This document shows, piece by piece, positions 34,478-43,578 of a DNA stretch of 64,000 nt. Where the stretch lies: the NCBI GenBank assembly GCA_038237805.1, contig JBBRYI010000003.1, forward strand, positions 124,001-188,000, written 5' to 3'. Every line of letters begins with the position of its first letter. The first letter of the stretch is position 1. This stretch comes from JBBQFI01 sp038237805 (GTDB taxonomy: Bacteria > Verrucomicrobiota > Verrucomicrobiia > Chthoniobacterales > UBA10450). Position numbers and translations under genes: made by a program. The notes beneath the pieces were generated by a model that was not told where the DNA came from, ran no database searches, and saw only the letters and a list, made by a program, of their open reading frames with translations.

Positions 34478-36349
34478 GTGAGTTTCATTCGCACCGGTCT
34501 GCGTGAACTTGGTCTGAAGATTCGCCGGCAAAAGACGCGCATGGCGTTGCGGCATGAGAAGCGGGTCTTACAAAAAAGCGAGATCAACCTCGGGCGCGAA
34601 GGTTGTTCGCAGGCCGTCAATTTTCCCGAGGTGCGCAACGAAATTGTCGCGCTAAAAAAACTCGAACAGGAACAAAAGGAAGTAGCGTCGCGCATCGCGC
34701 AACTCGAAGAGGGGGTGAAGCAAATCGAGGCGCAGCGACAGGAAAACGCGAAAGAGCAAAACGCGGCCATCGCCAAACTCGATGAAGAAAAGAAACCGAT
34801 TCTGCAACGGCGCAACGAAGCCAAGGCCGCCGCCGACATTTGCGATCGGGAATTAGCCGGGGTGGACAAGCGGTTGCAGGAAAACGAAACCACCGATCGC
34901 GATCTGCTCAAGCAACTCTCGGATTTGCAAGCGCAAGTGCCGCCGCCGCCGGATTTGGAGGCGCGCACCGCGACTCTCGGCGCGCGTCGCACAAGGCTGC
35001 CGGTGGAGCGCGAAGAAATCTCGCGCGCTCGGCTTGGCAGCGCTGAAGCATGTCGCGATGCAAAGGAAACTCTCGGCGCCGCGCAAAGCGAACTCGATGT
35101 CGCGGAAAAAAATATCGCGCGGATTCGCGGCGAGTTCGAAGCGCGAGATCGCACCCTCAACGAAAATAGCCGCACACAACAGGAGGCAATTCGCGAAGCG
35201 CGGGCGCATCATCAGACAGTCGAGGAGCGAAAGAACCCGGCCTATCTGAATATCGGGAGGCATCTAGCTTCCCAAGGAATCGCGCCGCCCAATGCTCCGC
35301 ATTTATTAAAAGAGGTGCAGCGCCACCGCGAAGGTGTCGAGCGGCATCTCGCGCACACATCCGAACTCGCGTTGCTTTCCAGCCAAATCGACAAGCAGGA
35401 GCTGCGTAAATTTTATTTCTCCATCATGTCGGTGCTCGTTTTGCTCGCAATTATTTTGCCGCTCGTTTTTCAGACGCCGGCGAGACGCGAATGGTTGCCG
35501 CGGGAAACCGAAGCGATTCTTTCATTGAAAGTCGAACAATTCGAACGCGACGAACTTCCGAAACGTTGGCGTAAGGATCGAGCGGCCACGTGGCCGAATC
35601 TTTGGTCATCGCTTCTTGGCAACGCCGCCAGAACGCCGGCGCTCAACTTATCGACGGATGTTTCGCGCGTCACGCGCGCCATGGCGACCACGAGTGCGGG
35701 TGCGATAAAGGAATTCGTGCTCGTGGAAATAAGCGCGGATCTTTCGCAGACGGTTCATTCGTTGGATCGCGATCCGAGTTTCGAAAAGCGGCCCATCAAT
35801 GGTTTGCCTTTTTGGCAGAAGGATGGTTTGGCCGTTGCGCGCGTCGGACCGCGGACACTCGCGGTCGGCGCTCCGGCCGACGTCGATACCCTTGTGCAAG
35901 TTCGCCTTGGATTGAAGCAGGACCTGAAAATCACGGGACAGCTTTTCGATCGCTTTCAGGCGCTGGATCAAGAGAGCGCCCTGCGATTGATTTCGCGCGA
36001 CCCGCCAAATCTGGCTCGCATTTTCCTGCCGATTTTCGCACGCGAACTGCTCGATACGTCGCAGTTGCTCGGTCTATCGCTGACGCTCAAGCAGCCGGCG
36101 AAAGCGCGTCTCCTTTTGCGCCTGAAGACATCGGCTGAAGCGTCCGATCTCGCACAACGATTGCACGATGAACCTCAGCGTTGGTTGCATCTGCAGGATT
36201 CCGATTTGCTTTTGTATGAACAACCGCCGGAGGTCAATCGACAGAATGAAGATTTAGAGGTGCGCTTCACCGTTCCGGAGAACAGCGCGCTCCTTTTCTT
36301 GGAACGGCTTGGGAAAACTCAAACTGCTGCGGTCACAGCCTTACGTTGA
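34478..36349 (+). CDS. Large coiled-coil membrane protein, unknown function
   Basis: 623 residues from a GTG. Residues about 55-260 are an almost unbroken heptad-type coiled coil (Glu, Arg, Gln, Leu; RIAQLEEGVKQIEAQRQE), with a PPPP break at about 154. A single membrane helix is at about 310-330 (IMSVLVLLAIILPLVF). The C-terminal 290 residues are a mixed alpha/beta globular region that resembles no family I recall. Topology suggests a cytoplasmic rod and a periplasmic domain, or the reverse. Standalone transcript between a REP-A pair and the vanX-like gene. Real gene: length and composition are coherent and no other frame competes. Confidence 0.7.
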   Translation: MSFIRTGLRELGLKIRRQKTRMALRHEKRVLQKSEINLGREGCSQAVNFPEVRNEIVALKKLEQEQKEVASRIAQLEEGVKQIEAQRQENAKEQNAAIAKLDEEKKPILQRRNEAKAAADICDRELAGVDKRLQENETTDRDLLKQLSDLQAQVPPPPDLEARTATLGARRTRLPVEREEISRARLGSAEACRDAKETLGAAQSELDVAEKNIARIRGEFEARDRTLNENSRTQQEAIREARAHHQTVEERKNPAYLNIGRHLASQGIAPPNAPHLLKEVQRHREGVERHLAHTSELALLSSQIDKQELRKFYFSIMSVLVLLAIILPLVFQTPARREWLPRETEAILSLKVEQFERDELPKRWRKDRAATWPNLWSSLLGNAARTPALNLSTDVSRVTRAMATTSAGAIKEFVLVEISADLSQTVHSLDRDPSFEKRPINGLPFWQKDGLAVARVGPRTLAVGAPADVDTLVQVRLGLKQDLKITGQLFDRFQALDQESALRLISRDPPNLARIFLPIFARELLDTSQLLGLSLTLKQPAKARLLLRLKTSAEASDLAQRLHDEPQRWLHLQDSDLLLYEQPPEVNRQNEDLEVRFTVPENSALLFLERLGKTQTAAVTALR

Positions 36350-36383
36350 AACGCGCAGAATTTGCGAAGCGTGAATTTTTGCT

Positions 36384-37085
36384 GTGCTTTCACGCGATCT
36401 GCTTCTCTTATCCGCATTGAAATCTGTTTCACTCTTTCGTTTCATTTCTGCTTTCGCTTTCCTGAGCGTGAGATTTTTTGTGACTGCGACCCACGCCAAC
36501 CCGGTTCCCACGCCAATCCCCATGAGCGAGGAAGAATTGGTCGACATTAAGAAGGTGGATCCAACGATTCTAGTGGAGCTGCGTTATGCGGGCTCGAAGA
36601 ATATTGCGGGTCGTCCTCTTTATCCGCCCGATATGCCGGCACTCGTTAGGGCGAGTGTGGCGCAACGTTTGGCCAAGGCGCAGGCTTACCTTCAGGTCAA
36701 TCATTACAGATTAAAAGTTTGGGACGCTTACCGGCCGCCCCCGGCCCAAGCGCAACTCTGGCAACTTTTCCAAAACGCTTCCTTTGTCGCCAATCCCGGG
36801 GACGGTCGCGGGTCGTTACATACATGGGGCGTCGCGGTTGACGCCACCCTTGTCGATGAGAAAGGAAATGAATTGTCGATGCCGACTGATTTCGATGCCT
36901 TCACGCCGGCCGCGAGTTTGTATTACAAAGGGAATGATCCGCAGGTGGCGCTGCACTTGAAAATTCTGCAGACTGCGATGAAACGGGGCGGGTTCTACGG
37001 TTTGCGCACCGAGTGGTGGCATTTCATCGCTTACAACTGGAAAGCATTCGGACCAGTGCAGGAGCCGAAGTTTTCTTCGCGATAG
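36384..37085 (+). CDS. D-alanyl-D-alanine dipeptidase, VanX type
   Basis: 233 residues from GTG 36384. A signal peptide or anchor (about 10-37, ending HA) is followed by an M15D metallopeptidase domain. Zinc ligands are in the SLHTWGVAVDATL motif (His and Asp) and the final EWWHF His, with the Glu base in TEWWH; the substrate Arg is in WDAYRPP. In non-producers of glycopeptides such enzymes recycle D-Ala-D-Ala from peptidoglycan. Octamer copy at 36643. Not clustered with vanH/vanA, so resistance is unlikely. Confidence 0.9.
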   Translation: MLSRDLLLLSALKSVSLFRFISAFAFLSVRFFVTATHANPVPTPIPMSEEELVDIKKVDPTILVELRYAGSKNIAGRPLYPPDMPALVRASVAQRLAKAQAYLQVNHYRLKVWDAYRPPPAQAQLWQLFQNASFVANPGDGRGSLHTWGVAVDATLVDEKGNELSMPTDFDAFTPAASLYYKGNDPQVALHLKILQTAMKRGGFYGLRTEWWHFIAYNWKAFGPVQEPKFSSR

Positions 37086-37091
37086 CTGCGC

Positions 37092-37604
37092 ATGCTGCAA
37101 ACATTTCTCCGCGACTTGCAACAGCCCGAATATATCCACGTGCTGCTTAATCCATTGCCGGTTTACGGGCTGGCGATGGGGTTGATCGGATTGATCGTTG
37201 CGTTATTTCTGCGCAGCCGCCATGCGCAAATCACGGCACTTGTTTTGATCTTCATCGCCGGGGCGTCGGTGTGGCCGGTCATGCATTACGGCGAGGAAGC
37301 TTTCGATCGTGTGCTGTCTATGACCGACAGCGATGGCGAGGCGTGGCTCAAGGCGCACGAGCAACGCGCGGACAAATTTGAATACGTTTTTTATGCGCTC
37401 GCTCTGATCGCGGCGGCGGCGATCGTGGTTCCAAAAAAATGGCCTGTTACCGCCACGCCGCTTGCTGTTGCAACGCTGATCGTCGCCTTAGCCTCGTTAG
37501 GCGCGGGTGAATATATCGCCTACGCCGGCGGCAGGATTCGCCATCGCGAATTTCGGACGGCGCCACCGCCACACGCGAAAGCGCAGGAGAATCCCGAGAA
37601 GTAA
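37092..37604 (+). CDS. Four-helix membrane protein, unknown function
   Basis: 170 residues with four hydrophobic helices (about 24-41, 47-62, 98-113, 119-143) and a charged loop between helices two and three (MTDSDGEAWLKAHEQRADKFEY). The loop and helix layout resemble DUF2231-like membrane proteins, without certainty. It begins six bases after the vanX-like stop, so the two are probably co-transcribed. Octamer copy at 37494. Confidence 0.65.
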   Translation: MLQTFLRDLQQPEYIHVLLNPLPVYGLAMGLIGLIVALFLRSRHAQITALVLIFIAGASVWPVMHYGEEAFDRVLSMTDSDGEAWLKAHEQRADKFEYVFYALALIAAAAIVVPKKWPVTATPLAVATLIVALASLGAGEYIAYAGGRIRHREFRTAPPPHAKAQENPEK

Positions 37605-37690
37605 TCTCAAAATCAGCGCTGCCAAAGCCGGTCATCCCGAGCCCGGCGAGGGACTTCGCTGCGCTCAGAATGGCAGCGCATTTTGAGATG
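37604..37690. repeat. Long inverted repeat with REP-B core
   Basis: ATCTCAAAATCAGCGCTGCC (37604) and TGGCAGCGCATTTTGAGATG (ending 37690) are nearly perfect inverted copies; the loop carries a REP-B phrase (GGTCATCCCGAGCCCGGCGA). A strong hairpin and plausible terminator for the preceding membrane-protein gene, though lacking a T tail. Confidence 0.6.
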
Positions 37691-37767
37691 CTACTAAATT
37701 TGCGCACTGAAATCTGCTCGAGATTTCTCTTTTGCCGCTGCGACTGCGCAAACTACAGTGGGCGCTT

Positions 37768-39078
37768 ATGGCTTACAAAGATATCAAGCCGCCAGCAGGC
37801 GAAAAAATTTCCAGAACCGACAAGTTAAACGTACCGGATCATCCGATCATTCCGTTCATCCGCGGTGACGGAACCGGGCCCGATATTTGGGCCGCTAGTG
37901 TGCGCGTGCTCGATGCCGCCGTTGAGAAAGCGTACAGCGGCCAAAAAAAAATCTCCTGGTTCGAAGTCTTCGCCGGTCAGTCCGCAAAGGATAAATTCGA
38001 TAGCTGGTTGCCGGATGACACGGTTGAAGCGTTCCGTGAATATCTTGTCGGGATCAAAGGTCCCCTAACGACTCCAGTTGGCGGCGGCATTCGCTCGCTC
38101 AATGTCGCGTTGCGCCAGTTACTCGATCTCTTCGTGTGTCTGCGGCCGGTGCAGTATTTCAAGGGTGTCCCCTCGCCCGTAAAGCGACCGGAGAAAGTGA
38201 ACATGGTCATCTTCCGCGAAAACACGGAAGACATTTATGCCGGCATCGAGTGGGCGGCGGGCGCGCCGGATTCGCAGAAGGTTCTCGATTTTCTCGCCAA
38301 GGAATTTCCGAAGGACTTCGACAAGATCCGATTCGGCACGGAAGAAAAAGCGGCGGAGTTTTGGAAACGCGTGGGCGCACCGGAAAAAACCGACGTCATG
38401 GTGGGTATCGGCATCAAGCCGGTTAGTCGCGCCGGCAGCGTCCGTTTGATTCATAGCGCGATCTCTTACGCGATCGAGAATCAGCGAAAGAGTGTGACGC
38501 TTGTCCACAAGGGTAACATCATGAAATTCACCGAGGGCGCTTTTCGCGATTGGGGTTACGAGATTGCGAAACAATATTTCGGCGCGGAGGAAATCGACGG
38601 CGGACCGTGGTGCAAAATTCCAATGGGAAAACCGGGAGCGGGAATCGTGATCAAGGATGCGATTGCCGACATCACGCTGCAACAGGTGCTGACGCGGCCG
38701 GACGATTTCGATGTCATCGCGACGTTGAATCTCAATGGCGATTACTTAAGTGACGCGCTCGCCGCGCAAGTCGGTGGCATCGGGATCGCGCCGGGCGGCA
38801 ACATCAATTCCATCACCGGCCATGCCGTCTTCGAGGCGACGCATGGCACAGCCCCGAAATACGCGAACCTGGACAAGGTCAATCCGGGATCGGTCATCCT
38901 TTCCGGTGAGATGATGTTCCGTTACATGGGTTGGAATGAAGCGGCCGACCTGATTCTAAAAGGACTAAACGCCGCAATCGCGAGCAAAAAGGTGACCTAC
39001 GATTTTGCGCGGCTGATGGAGGGCGCGACGGAGATCAAATGTTCGGAATTCGGCGATAACGTGATCGCGCACATGTAA
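37768..39078 (+). CDS. icd: NADP-dependent isocitrate dehydrogenase
   Basis: 436 residues from ATG 37768. It oxidises isocitrate to 2-oxoglutarate in the TCA cycle. E. coli-type homodimeric form: IIPFIRGDGTGPDIW at the start, the substrate and phosphorylation loop GGGIRSLNVALRQ, VNMVIFRENTEDIYAGIEW, and the NADP-binding ATHGTAPKYANLDKVNPGS near the C-terminus. Octamer copy at 38064. The next gene begins four bases after its stop. Confidence 0.96.
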   Translation: MAYKDIKPPAGEKISRTDKLNVPDHPIIPFIRGDGTGPDIWAASVRVLDAAVEKAYSGQKKISWFEVFAGQSAKDKFDSWLPDDTVEAFREYLVGIKGPLTTPVGGGIRSLNVALRQLLDLFVCLRPVQYFKGVPSPVKRPEKVNMVIFRENTEDIYAGIEWAAGAPDSQKVLDFLAKEFPKDFDKIRFGTEEKAAEFWKRVGAPEKTDVMVGIGIKPVSRAGSVRLIHSAISYAIENQRKSVTLVHKGNIMKFTEGAFRDWGYEIAKQYFGAEEIDGGPWCKIPMGKPGAGIVIKDAIADITLQQVLTRPDDFDVIATLNLNGDYLSDALAAQVGGIGIAPGGNINSITGHAVFEATHGTAPKYANLDKVNPGSVILSGEMMFRYMGWNEAADLILKGLNAAIASKKVTYDFARLMEGATEIKCSEFGDNVIAHM

Positions 39079-39082
39079 GGCG

Positions 39083-41377
39083 ATGCGCGCGCTTACGTTC
39101 GTTGCTGTTTTTCTTGCCACGCTTGGATGCGTCTTCGCGCAGAAGCGCAATATCACCGAGAAAGATTTGTTCGATTTTGTCTGGATCGGCGATCCGCAGA
39201 TTTCGCCGGATGGCGCGCGTGTCGCATTTGTCCGCGTGACGGTGAATGAGAAAAAAGAAGGTTACGATACTTCGATCTGGACGATCCCGGCGGCGGGGGA
39301 CGATCAACCGCACCAGCTGACTAACGGCAAGCACGACAGCGCGCCGCGTTGGTCGCCCGATGGAAAATTTATTGTTTTCCTCCGCGCGATGGAAAAAAAA
39401 GACGGGAAAGCCGAGCCGGCGCAGCTCTGCATGCTTGCCTTAGCGGGCGGCGACTCTTTTGAATTTACGGAACTGCCGAAGGGCGCGAGCGGTCCGAGGT
39501 GGTCGCCTGACGGTAGGACAATCGCTTTTACGAGCACCACGAACGCCGATGATTTGAGGAAACAAGAAAAGAAAAAACGAAAGGAAGAAGAGGAAAAGAA
39601 AGCACTTGCCGCGAGTCCGCTGGCTGAATCGCCAGCGCCGGACAAAAGGAAAAAGCAGGAAGCGCAGCCATCACCGTCGCCTAACAAATCCGAGAACGAT
39701 TCGGACCGCGAAAGCGACATTCATGTCGTCACGCGCGCCGTTTATCGCTCCGATGAGGAGGGATATCTGGATCCGAAACGACCGGAGCATCTCTGGATCG
39801 TCGCGGCGCCGCACAGCGCGGAAGAGAAAGTGCAACCGAAACAAATCACATCCGGCCGATTCAACGAGGGTAATCCACTCTGGGCCAAAGATGGCTCAAA
39901 GATTTATTTTACGTCGTTGCACGTGGACGAGCCGTACTACGATCTGCCGAAGACAGAACTCTATTCGATCCCGGGGAGCGGCGGCGAGGTCACGAAAATC
40001 ACGACTTTCGACATGGATGTCGGCGAGCTTTCGCTGAAGCCGGATGGGAAGCAGATCGCATTCGTCGCGGCAAACGCCCAACCTGTTAACTCTTATACTC
40101 AGCCCGATCTTTGGATTTGCGACCTCGCTCCGGAAGCAAAGCCACGCAATCTGACCGCGACATTCGACTACGATTTAGGGAGCGGTGTTTTCGGCGATAA
40201 TGCGCCGCCGCGCGCAGGCGGTGGAAATGTTCCGCTGTGGACTGCGGATGGGAAAAGTCTCATCGAGGTTTACGGAAAAGAAGGCCGCACTATTCTCGCG
40301 CGCTTCGATGCGACAAGTGGCGGAGCGACCGACCTAACGAATGGTAATCAAGCGGTCGTACGTTTTCGCGCGTCGCGCGACGGAGCGAGATTGGTTTACA
40401 CCCTTTCGACCGCGACTCGCCTCAATGAGCTTTTCACGATCAACGGCGTTGGACGCGAGCTGCGTCAGTTAACACATCTCAATGACAAACTTCTCTCCCA
40501 ATTAAATCTGACCGAGCCGGAAGAGATTTCGTATCAAAGTTTCGATGGGAAAAAAATCCAGGCTTGGGTGCAGAAACCGGTGGATTTCGATGCCGCAAAA
40601 AAATATCCGCTCATTCTCGATATTCACGGCGGACCCCACGCAGCCTACGGTTATATTTTCGAACACGAATTCCAGTGGATGGCGGCGAAAGGTTATGTCG
40701 TGCTTTATCCGAATCCGCGCGGGAGCACGACTTATGGCCAGGATTTCGGAAACATCATTCAGTATCACTATCCGGGCGACGATTACAAAGACCTGATGCT
40801 CGGCGTGGATGAAGTCGTTAGGCGCGGTTACGTCGATGACAAGAAACTTGGCGTAACGGGTGGTAGCGGAGGCGGATTGCTGACGAACTGGGTAGTAGGG
40901 CAAACCAACCGTTTCGCCGCAGCCGTGGCGCAACGCGACATCGCCAGCTGGACGGATTGGTGGTACACGGCCGACTTCACGCTCTTCCAGCCAACGTGGT
41001 TTAAGGCGCCACCGTTTCGGGACGAAGGAGATTTCAAAGCGCGCTCGCCGATCACTTACATCAAGAATGTGCAGACACCGACAATGTTTATTCTCGGTGA
41101 GAAAGATTATCGCACTCCGCCCGGCGCGGGCGGGGAACAAATGTTTCGCGCGTTGAAGTTTAGGAAAATTCCAACCGTGATGGTGAGCTTTCCCGATGAA
41201 ACGCACGAGTTGTCACGCTCCGGTCACCCGTGGCATCGAGTGGAACGGTTGCAACACATCGTCGGTTGGTTTGATCGCTGGCTCATGGGAGTTGCGAAAC
41301 CGGAGTACGATGTGGCGCCGGCGGAAGTGCCCATAAAATCAAAGGCGCCGGAAAAAGCGCAACCGCCTGTCTCGTGA
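39083..41377 (+). CDS. Exported S9-family (prolyl oligopeptidase-like) serine peptidase
   Basis: 764 residues with a signal peptide (about 1-19). Residues about 20-480 form a seven-bladed TolB/WD40-like propeller (LWIVAAPHS, ISPDGARVAFVRV). A long Lys/Glu and Pro/Ser-rich loop (about 155-210) interrupts it. The C-terminal alpha/beta-hydrolase domain carries the catalytic Ser595 in GGSGGGLLTNW, the Asp in LGEKDYRTPP and the His in SGHPWHR. Family enzymes cleave peptides outside the cytoplasm. Octamer copies at 40333 and 40815. Closely follows icd but with no evident functional link. Confidence 0.9.
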   Translation: MRALTFVAVFLATLGCVFAQKRNITEKDLFDFVWIGDPQISPDGARVAFVRVTVNEKKEGYDTSIWTIPAAGDDQPHQLTNGKHDSAPRWSPDGKFIVFLRAMEKKDGKAEPAQLCMLALAGGDSFEFTELPKGASGPRWSPDGRTIAFTSTTNADDLRKQEKKKRKEEEEKKALAASPLAESPAPDKRKKQEAQPSPSPNKSENDSDRESDIHVVTRAVYRSDEEGYLDPKRPEHLWIVAAPHSAEEKVQPKQITSGRFNEGNPLWAKDGSKIYFTSLHVDEPYYDLPKTELYSIPGSGGEVTKITTFDMDVGELSLKPDGKQIAFVAANAQPVNSYTQPDLWICDLAPEAKPRNLTATFDYDLGSGVFGDNAPPRAGGGNVPLWTADGKSLIEVYGKEGRTILARFDATSGGATDLTNGNQAVVRFRASRDGARLVYTLSTATRLNELFTINGVGRELRQLTHLNDKLLSQLNLTEPEEISYQSFDGKKIQAWVQKPVDFDAAKKYPLILDIHGGPHAAYGYIFEHEFQWMAAKGYVVLYPNPRGSTTYGQDFGNIIQYHYPGDDYKDLMLGVDEVVRRGYVDDKKLGVTGGSGGGLLTNWVVGQTNRFAAAVAQRDIASWTDWWYTADFTLFQPTWFKAPPFRDEGDFKARSPITYIKNVQTPTMFILGEKDYRTPPGAGGEQMFRALKFRKIPTVMVSFPDETHELSRSGHPWHRVERLQHIVGWFDRWLMGVAKPEYDVAPAEVPIKSKAPEKAQPPVS

Positions 41378-41415
41378 CGACTTTGTCATTTCGAGCGAAG
41401 TGACAGAAATGAGTT

Positions 41416-42252
41416 TCACGCCGCTTTCTTGTGGCGATGCTTTGTCGCCTGCTTCGCGGTTGTTTTCTTTTTCGCGCCCTGCGTCTTCGCCAAACTTTCC
41501 TGCAAGACAGCGACCAGATCGATTACCTTGCTCGGCGTTTTCTTTGGTTTCGGTTTCTCTTCGATTTCTTTTCCTCCCGATTCCACTTTTTCCTCGATCA
41601 CTTCCATGAGCGCCTCGCGATAGTCGTCGTGATATTTCTCCGGATCCCACTTTGAACTCATGCTCTCGACGAGCGCTTTTGCCATATCCACCTCACGTTT
41701 TCCGACCTCGAGTTTTTTCGGAATGTGTAACTTGCTCGCGTCAGCCAGCTCTTCCGCGAAATGCATCAACTCAAGAACAAGAATCTCATCCTTCGGCTTC
41801 ACGCCCGCCAGATATTGCCGCGTCTTTATCACCACTTTGGCGATCCCCACCTTGTTCGTGTCCTTGAGGACATTGCGAAGTAACGTGTAAGCCTTGTCCC
41901 CGCCCTTCTGCGGTTCGAGATAGTACGGCTTATAGAAATAAATCGGATCGATTTCTTCGACTTCAACGAAATCCTGGATATCGACGGTCTGGGTCGCTTC
42001 CAGATCGACTCGCTGAAAATCTTCGTCCTTGAGCACGATAAACTTTCCTTTTTCGTATTCGTATCCTTTGACGATCTCACCCCACGGCACTTCTTTGCCG
42101 TCCTTTTCCGCAACCCGTTTGTAATTCACGGGACTGAGATCTTTCTCGCGCATGAGACGAAATTTTAGTTCCTCCCTCCGCGTCGCCGGATAAAGCGCGA
42201 TGGGAATGTTGACCAAACCGAAGCTGATACTGCCTTTCCAAATTGCACGCAT
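41416..42252 (-). CDS. ku: Ku protein, non-homologous end joining
   Basis: 278 residues, standard bacterial size. The Ku core fold is recognised by MRAIWKGSISFGLVNIPIALYPAT, FVEVEEIDPIYFYKPYYLEP and the AEELADASKLHIPKK region. The C-terminal 50 residues are Lys-rich, the usual extended tail that binds DNA. It rings double-strand ends and recruits LigD; the polymerase is encoded at 27575-28492 and no ligase is in the window. Convergent with the S9 peptidase gene. Confidence 0.94.
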   Translation of the reverse strand: MRAIWKGSISFGLVNIPIALYPATRREELKFRLMREKDLSPVNYKRVAEKDGKEVPWGEIVKGYEYEKGKFIVLKDEDFQRVDLEATQTVDIQDFVEVEEIDPIYFYKPYYLEPQKGGDKAYTLLRNVLKDTNKVGIAKVVIKTRQYLAGVKPKDEILVLELMHFAEELADASKLHIPKKLEVGKREVDMAKALVESMSSKWDPEKYHDDYREALMEVIEEKVESGGKEIEEKPKPKKTPSKVIDLVAVLQESLAKTQGAKKKTTAKQATKHRHKKAA

Positions 42253-42302
42253 ACGTCAACATTTCGCGCGCCGCACGCTCGGCGCGCGGATGTAATGCGC
42301 GA

Positions 42303-43541
42303 TCAGGCTGCGAGCTCGAGCTGGGCGCGAGTGATGCCGCGCAGTTCGAAAAGACGCAGCAGAGTTTCTTCGATCAGGTTGTTGGGACAGGATGCGCCAG
42401 CGGTAATGCCAACAACGATTGGCCCGGAAGGCAGCCAATCCTGCGCGATAACTTCGCGTTTTTCATGCAGGTTGTAATGCAGGACTTCTTTGTCGGATAA
42501 CAGGCGCGAGGCGTTGAGAACGAAATAGGTCGGCAATTTTTCTTCGCCCATTTCTGCAAGGTGAGAAGTGTTCGAGCTGTTGTAGCCGCCGACGACGAGC
42601 AGCAGGTTCATGGGGACGTTGAGCAATTCGCGCAAGGCATCCTGGCGTTCCTGTGTCGCGCCGCAAATGGTGTCGAAGAAACGAAAGTTGTTCGCGCCCA
42701 GTTCAGGACCGTCGCGATCGAGAACCGCCTGTCGAATGCGCCGCTGCACTTCCTCCGTTTCACCGCGCAACATCGTGGTCTGATTGGCGACACCGATCGT
42801 TTTTAAATGCAGATCGGGATCGAAGCCGGGCGAGTGCGCATTGCGGAATTTTTCGAGAAACGCCTGCTTATCGCCGCCGTGCCGGATGTAATCACAGACG
42901 TAATCGGTCTCCGCGAGCGTGAGCACGACAAGATAGTGACCCTTGCCATCACCAAGCGCGCGCGAACTCGTCGCCTTGGTTTCCTCGTGCTCGGCTTTCC
43001 CGTGAATGATAGAAGTTGCCGACTCGCTCGCGTATTTGCGCACGCGCTTCCAAACACTCATAACGTCGCCGCAGGTGGTATCGACAATCTGGCAGCCAAT
43101 GTTCTTGATTTGCTGCAAAGTGGAAAGCTCGGTGCCAAAGGCGGGGACGATAACGACATCTTCGGGGCCGAGGTCTTCGATGTTGGCCTGTTTATTTTCT
43201 CCGAGTAGGTTCTTAATCCCTAACGAGGAGATTTGTTCGTTCACCTCCGGATTATGAATGATCTCGCCGACAATGAAGAGCCGCCTATCCTTGAAAACCT
43301 TGCGCGCGGCGTAAGCGAGATCGATTGCCCGCTCGACGCCGTAACAAAAACCAAACTGCTTCGCCAGCCGGACGGTCACGTCGCCGACGCGAATCAAGCC
43401 GCCACCGCGCCGAACCTTGTCGACGATCTCGCTCAGATAATGCGCTTCGACTTGCTGCTGCACGGCCGCCATCACATCCGGCGTACGCAGGTTCACTTTT
43501 TCGTGCGCGGTTGTGCCGCTGGAGATCAGATTCGTACTCAC
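42303..43541 (-). CDS. ispH: 4-hydroxy-3-methylbut-2-enyl diphosphate reductase, long form
   Basis: 412 residues, the long type found in cyanobacteria and plastids rather than the about 315-residue E. coli form. It makes IPP and DMAPP at the end of the MEP pathway. The three Fe-S cysteines are Cys66 (KQFGFCYGVERA), Cys157 (DTTCGD) and Cys385 (AGASCPN). An N-terminal extension of about 55 residues precedes the first cysteine. Octamer copy at 43219. Followed on the same strand only by Ku, 50 bases away, so a transcript from ispH into ku is possible. Confidence 0.94.
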   Translation of the reverse strand: MSTNLISSGTTAHEKVNLRTPDVMAAVQQQVEAHYLSEIVDKVRRGGGLIRVGDVTVRLAKQFGFCYGVERAIDLAYAARKVFKDRRLFIVGEIIHNPEVNEQISSLGIKNLLGENKQANIEDLGPEDVVIVPAFGTELSTLQQIKNIGCQIVDTTCGDVMSVWKRVRKYASESATSIIHGKAEHEETKATSSRALGDGKGHYLVVLTLAETDYVCDYIRHGGDKQAFLEKFRNAHSPGFDPDLHLKTIGVANQTTMLRGETEEVQRRIRQAVLDRDGPELGANNFRFFDTICGATQERQDALRELLNVPMNLLLVVGGYNSSNTSHLAEMGEEKLPTYFVLNASRLLSDKEVLHYNLHEKREVIAQDWLPSGPIVVGITAGASCPNNLIEETLLRLFELRGITRAQLELAA

Positions 43542-43578
43542 AAGTTAAGCGGAGTTTACTCCGCGAAAGTCGCGGCCG

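Noticed and set aside
34471..35175. Minus-strand 234-residue Ser/Arg/Cys-rich frame
   Set aside because: It is the antisense of the coiled-coil gene; its composition reflects complementing Glu/Arg/Gln codons.
36384..37085. vanX as part of a vancomycin resistance cluster
   Set aside because: No vanH, vanA, vanR or vanS gene is nearby; a housekeeping role in peptidoglycan recycling is more likely.
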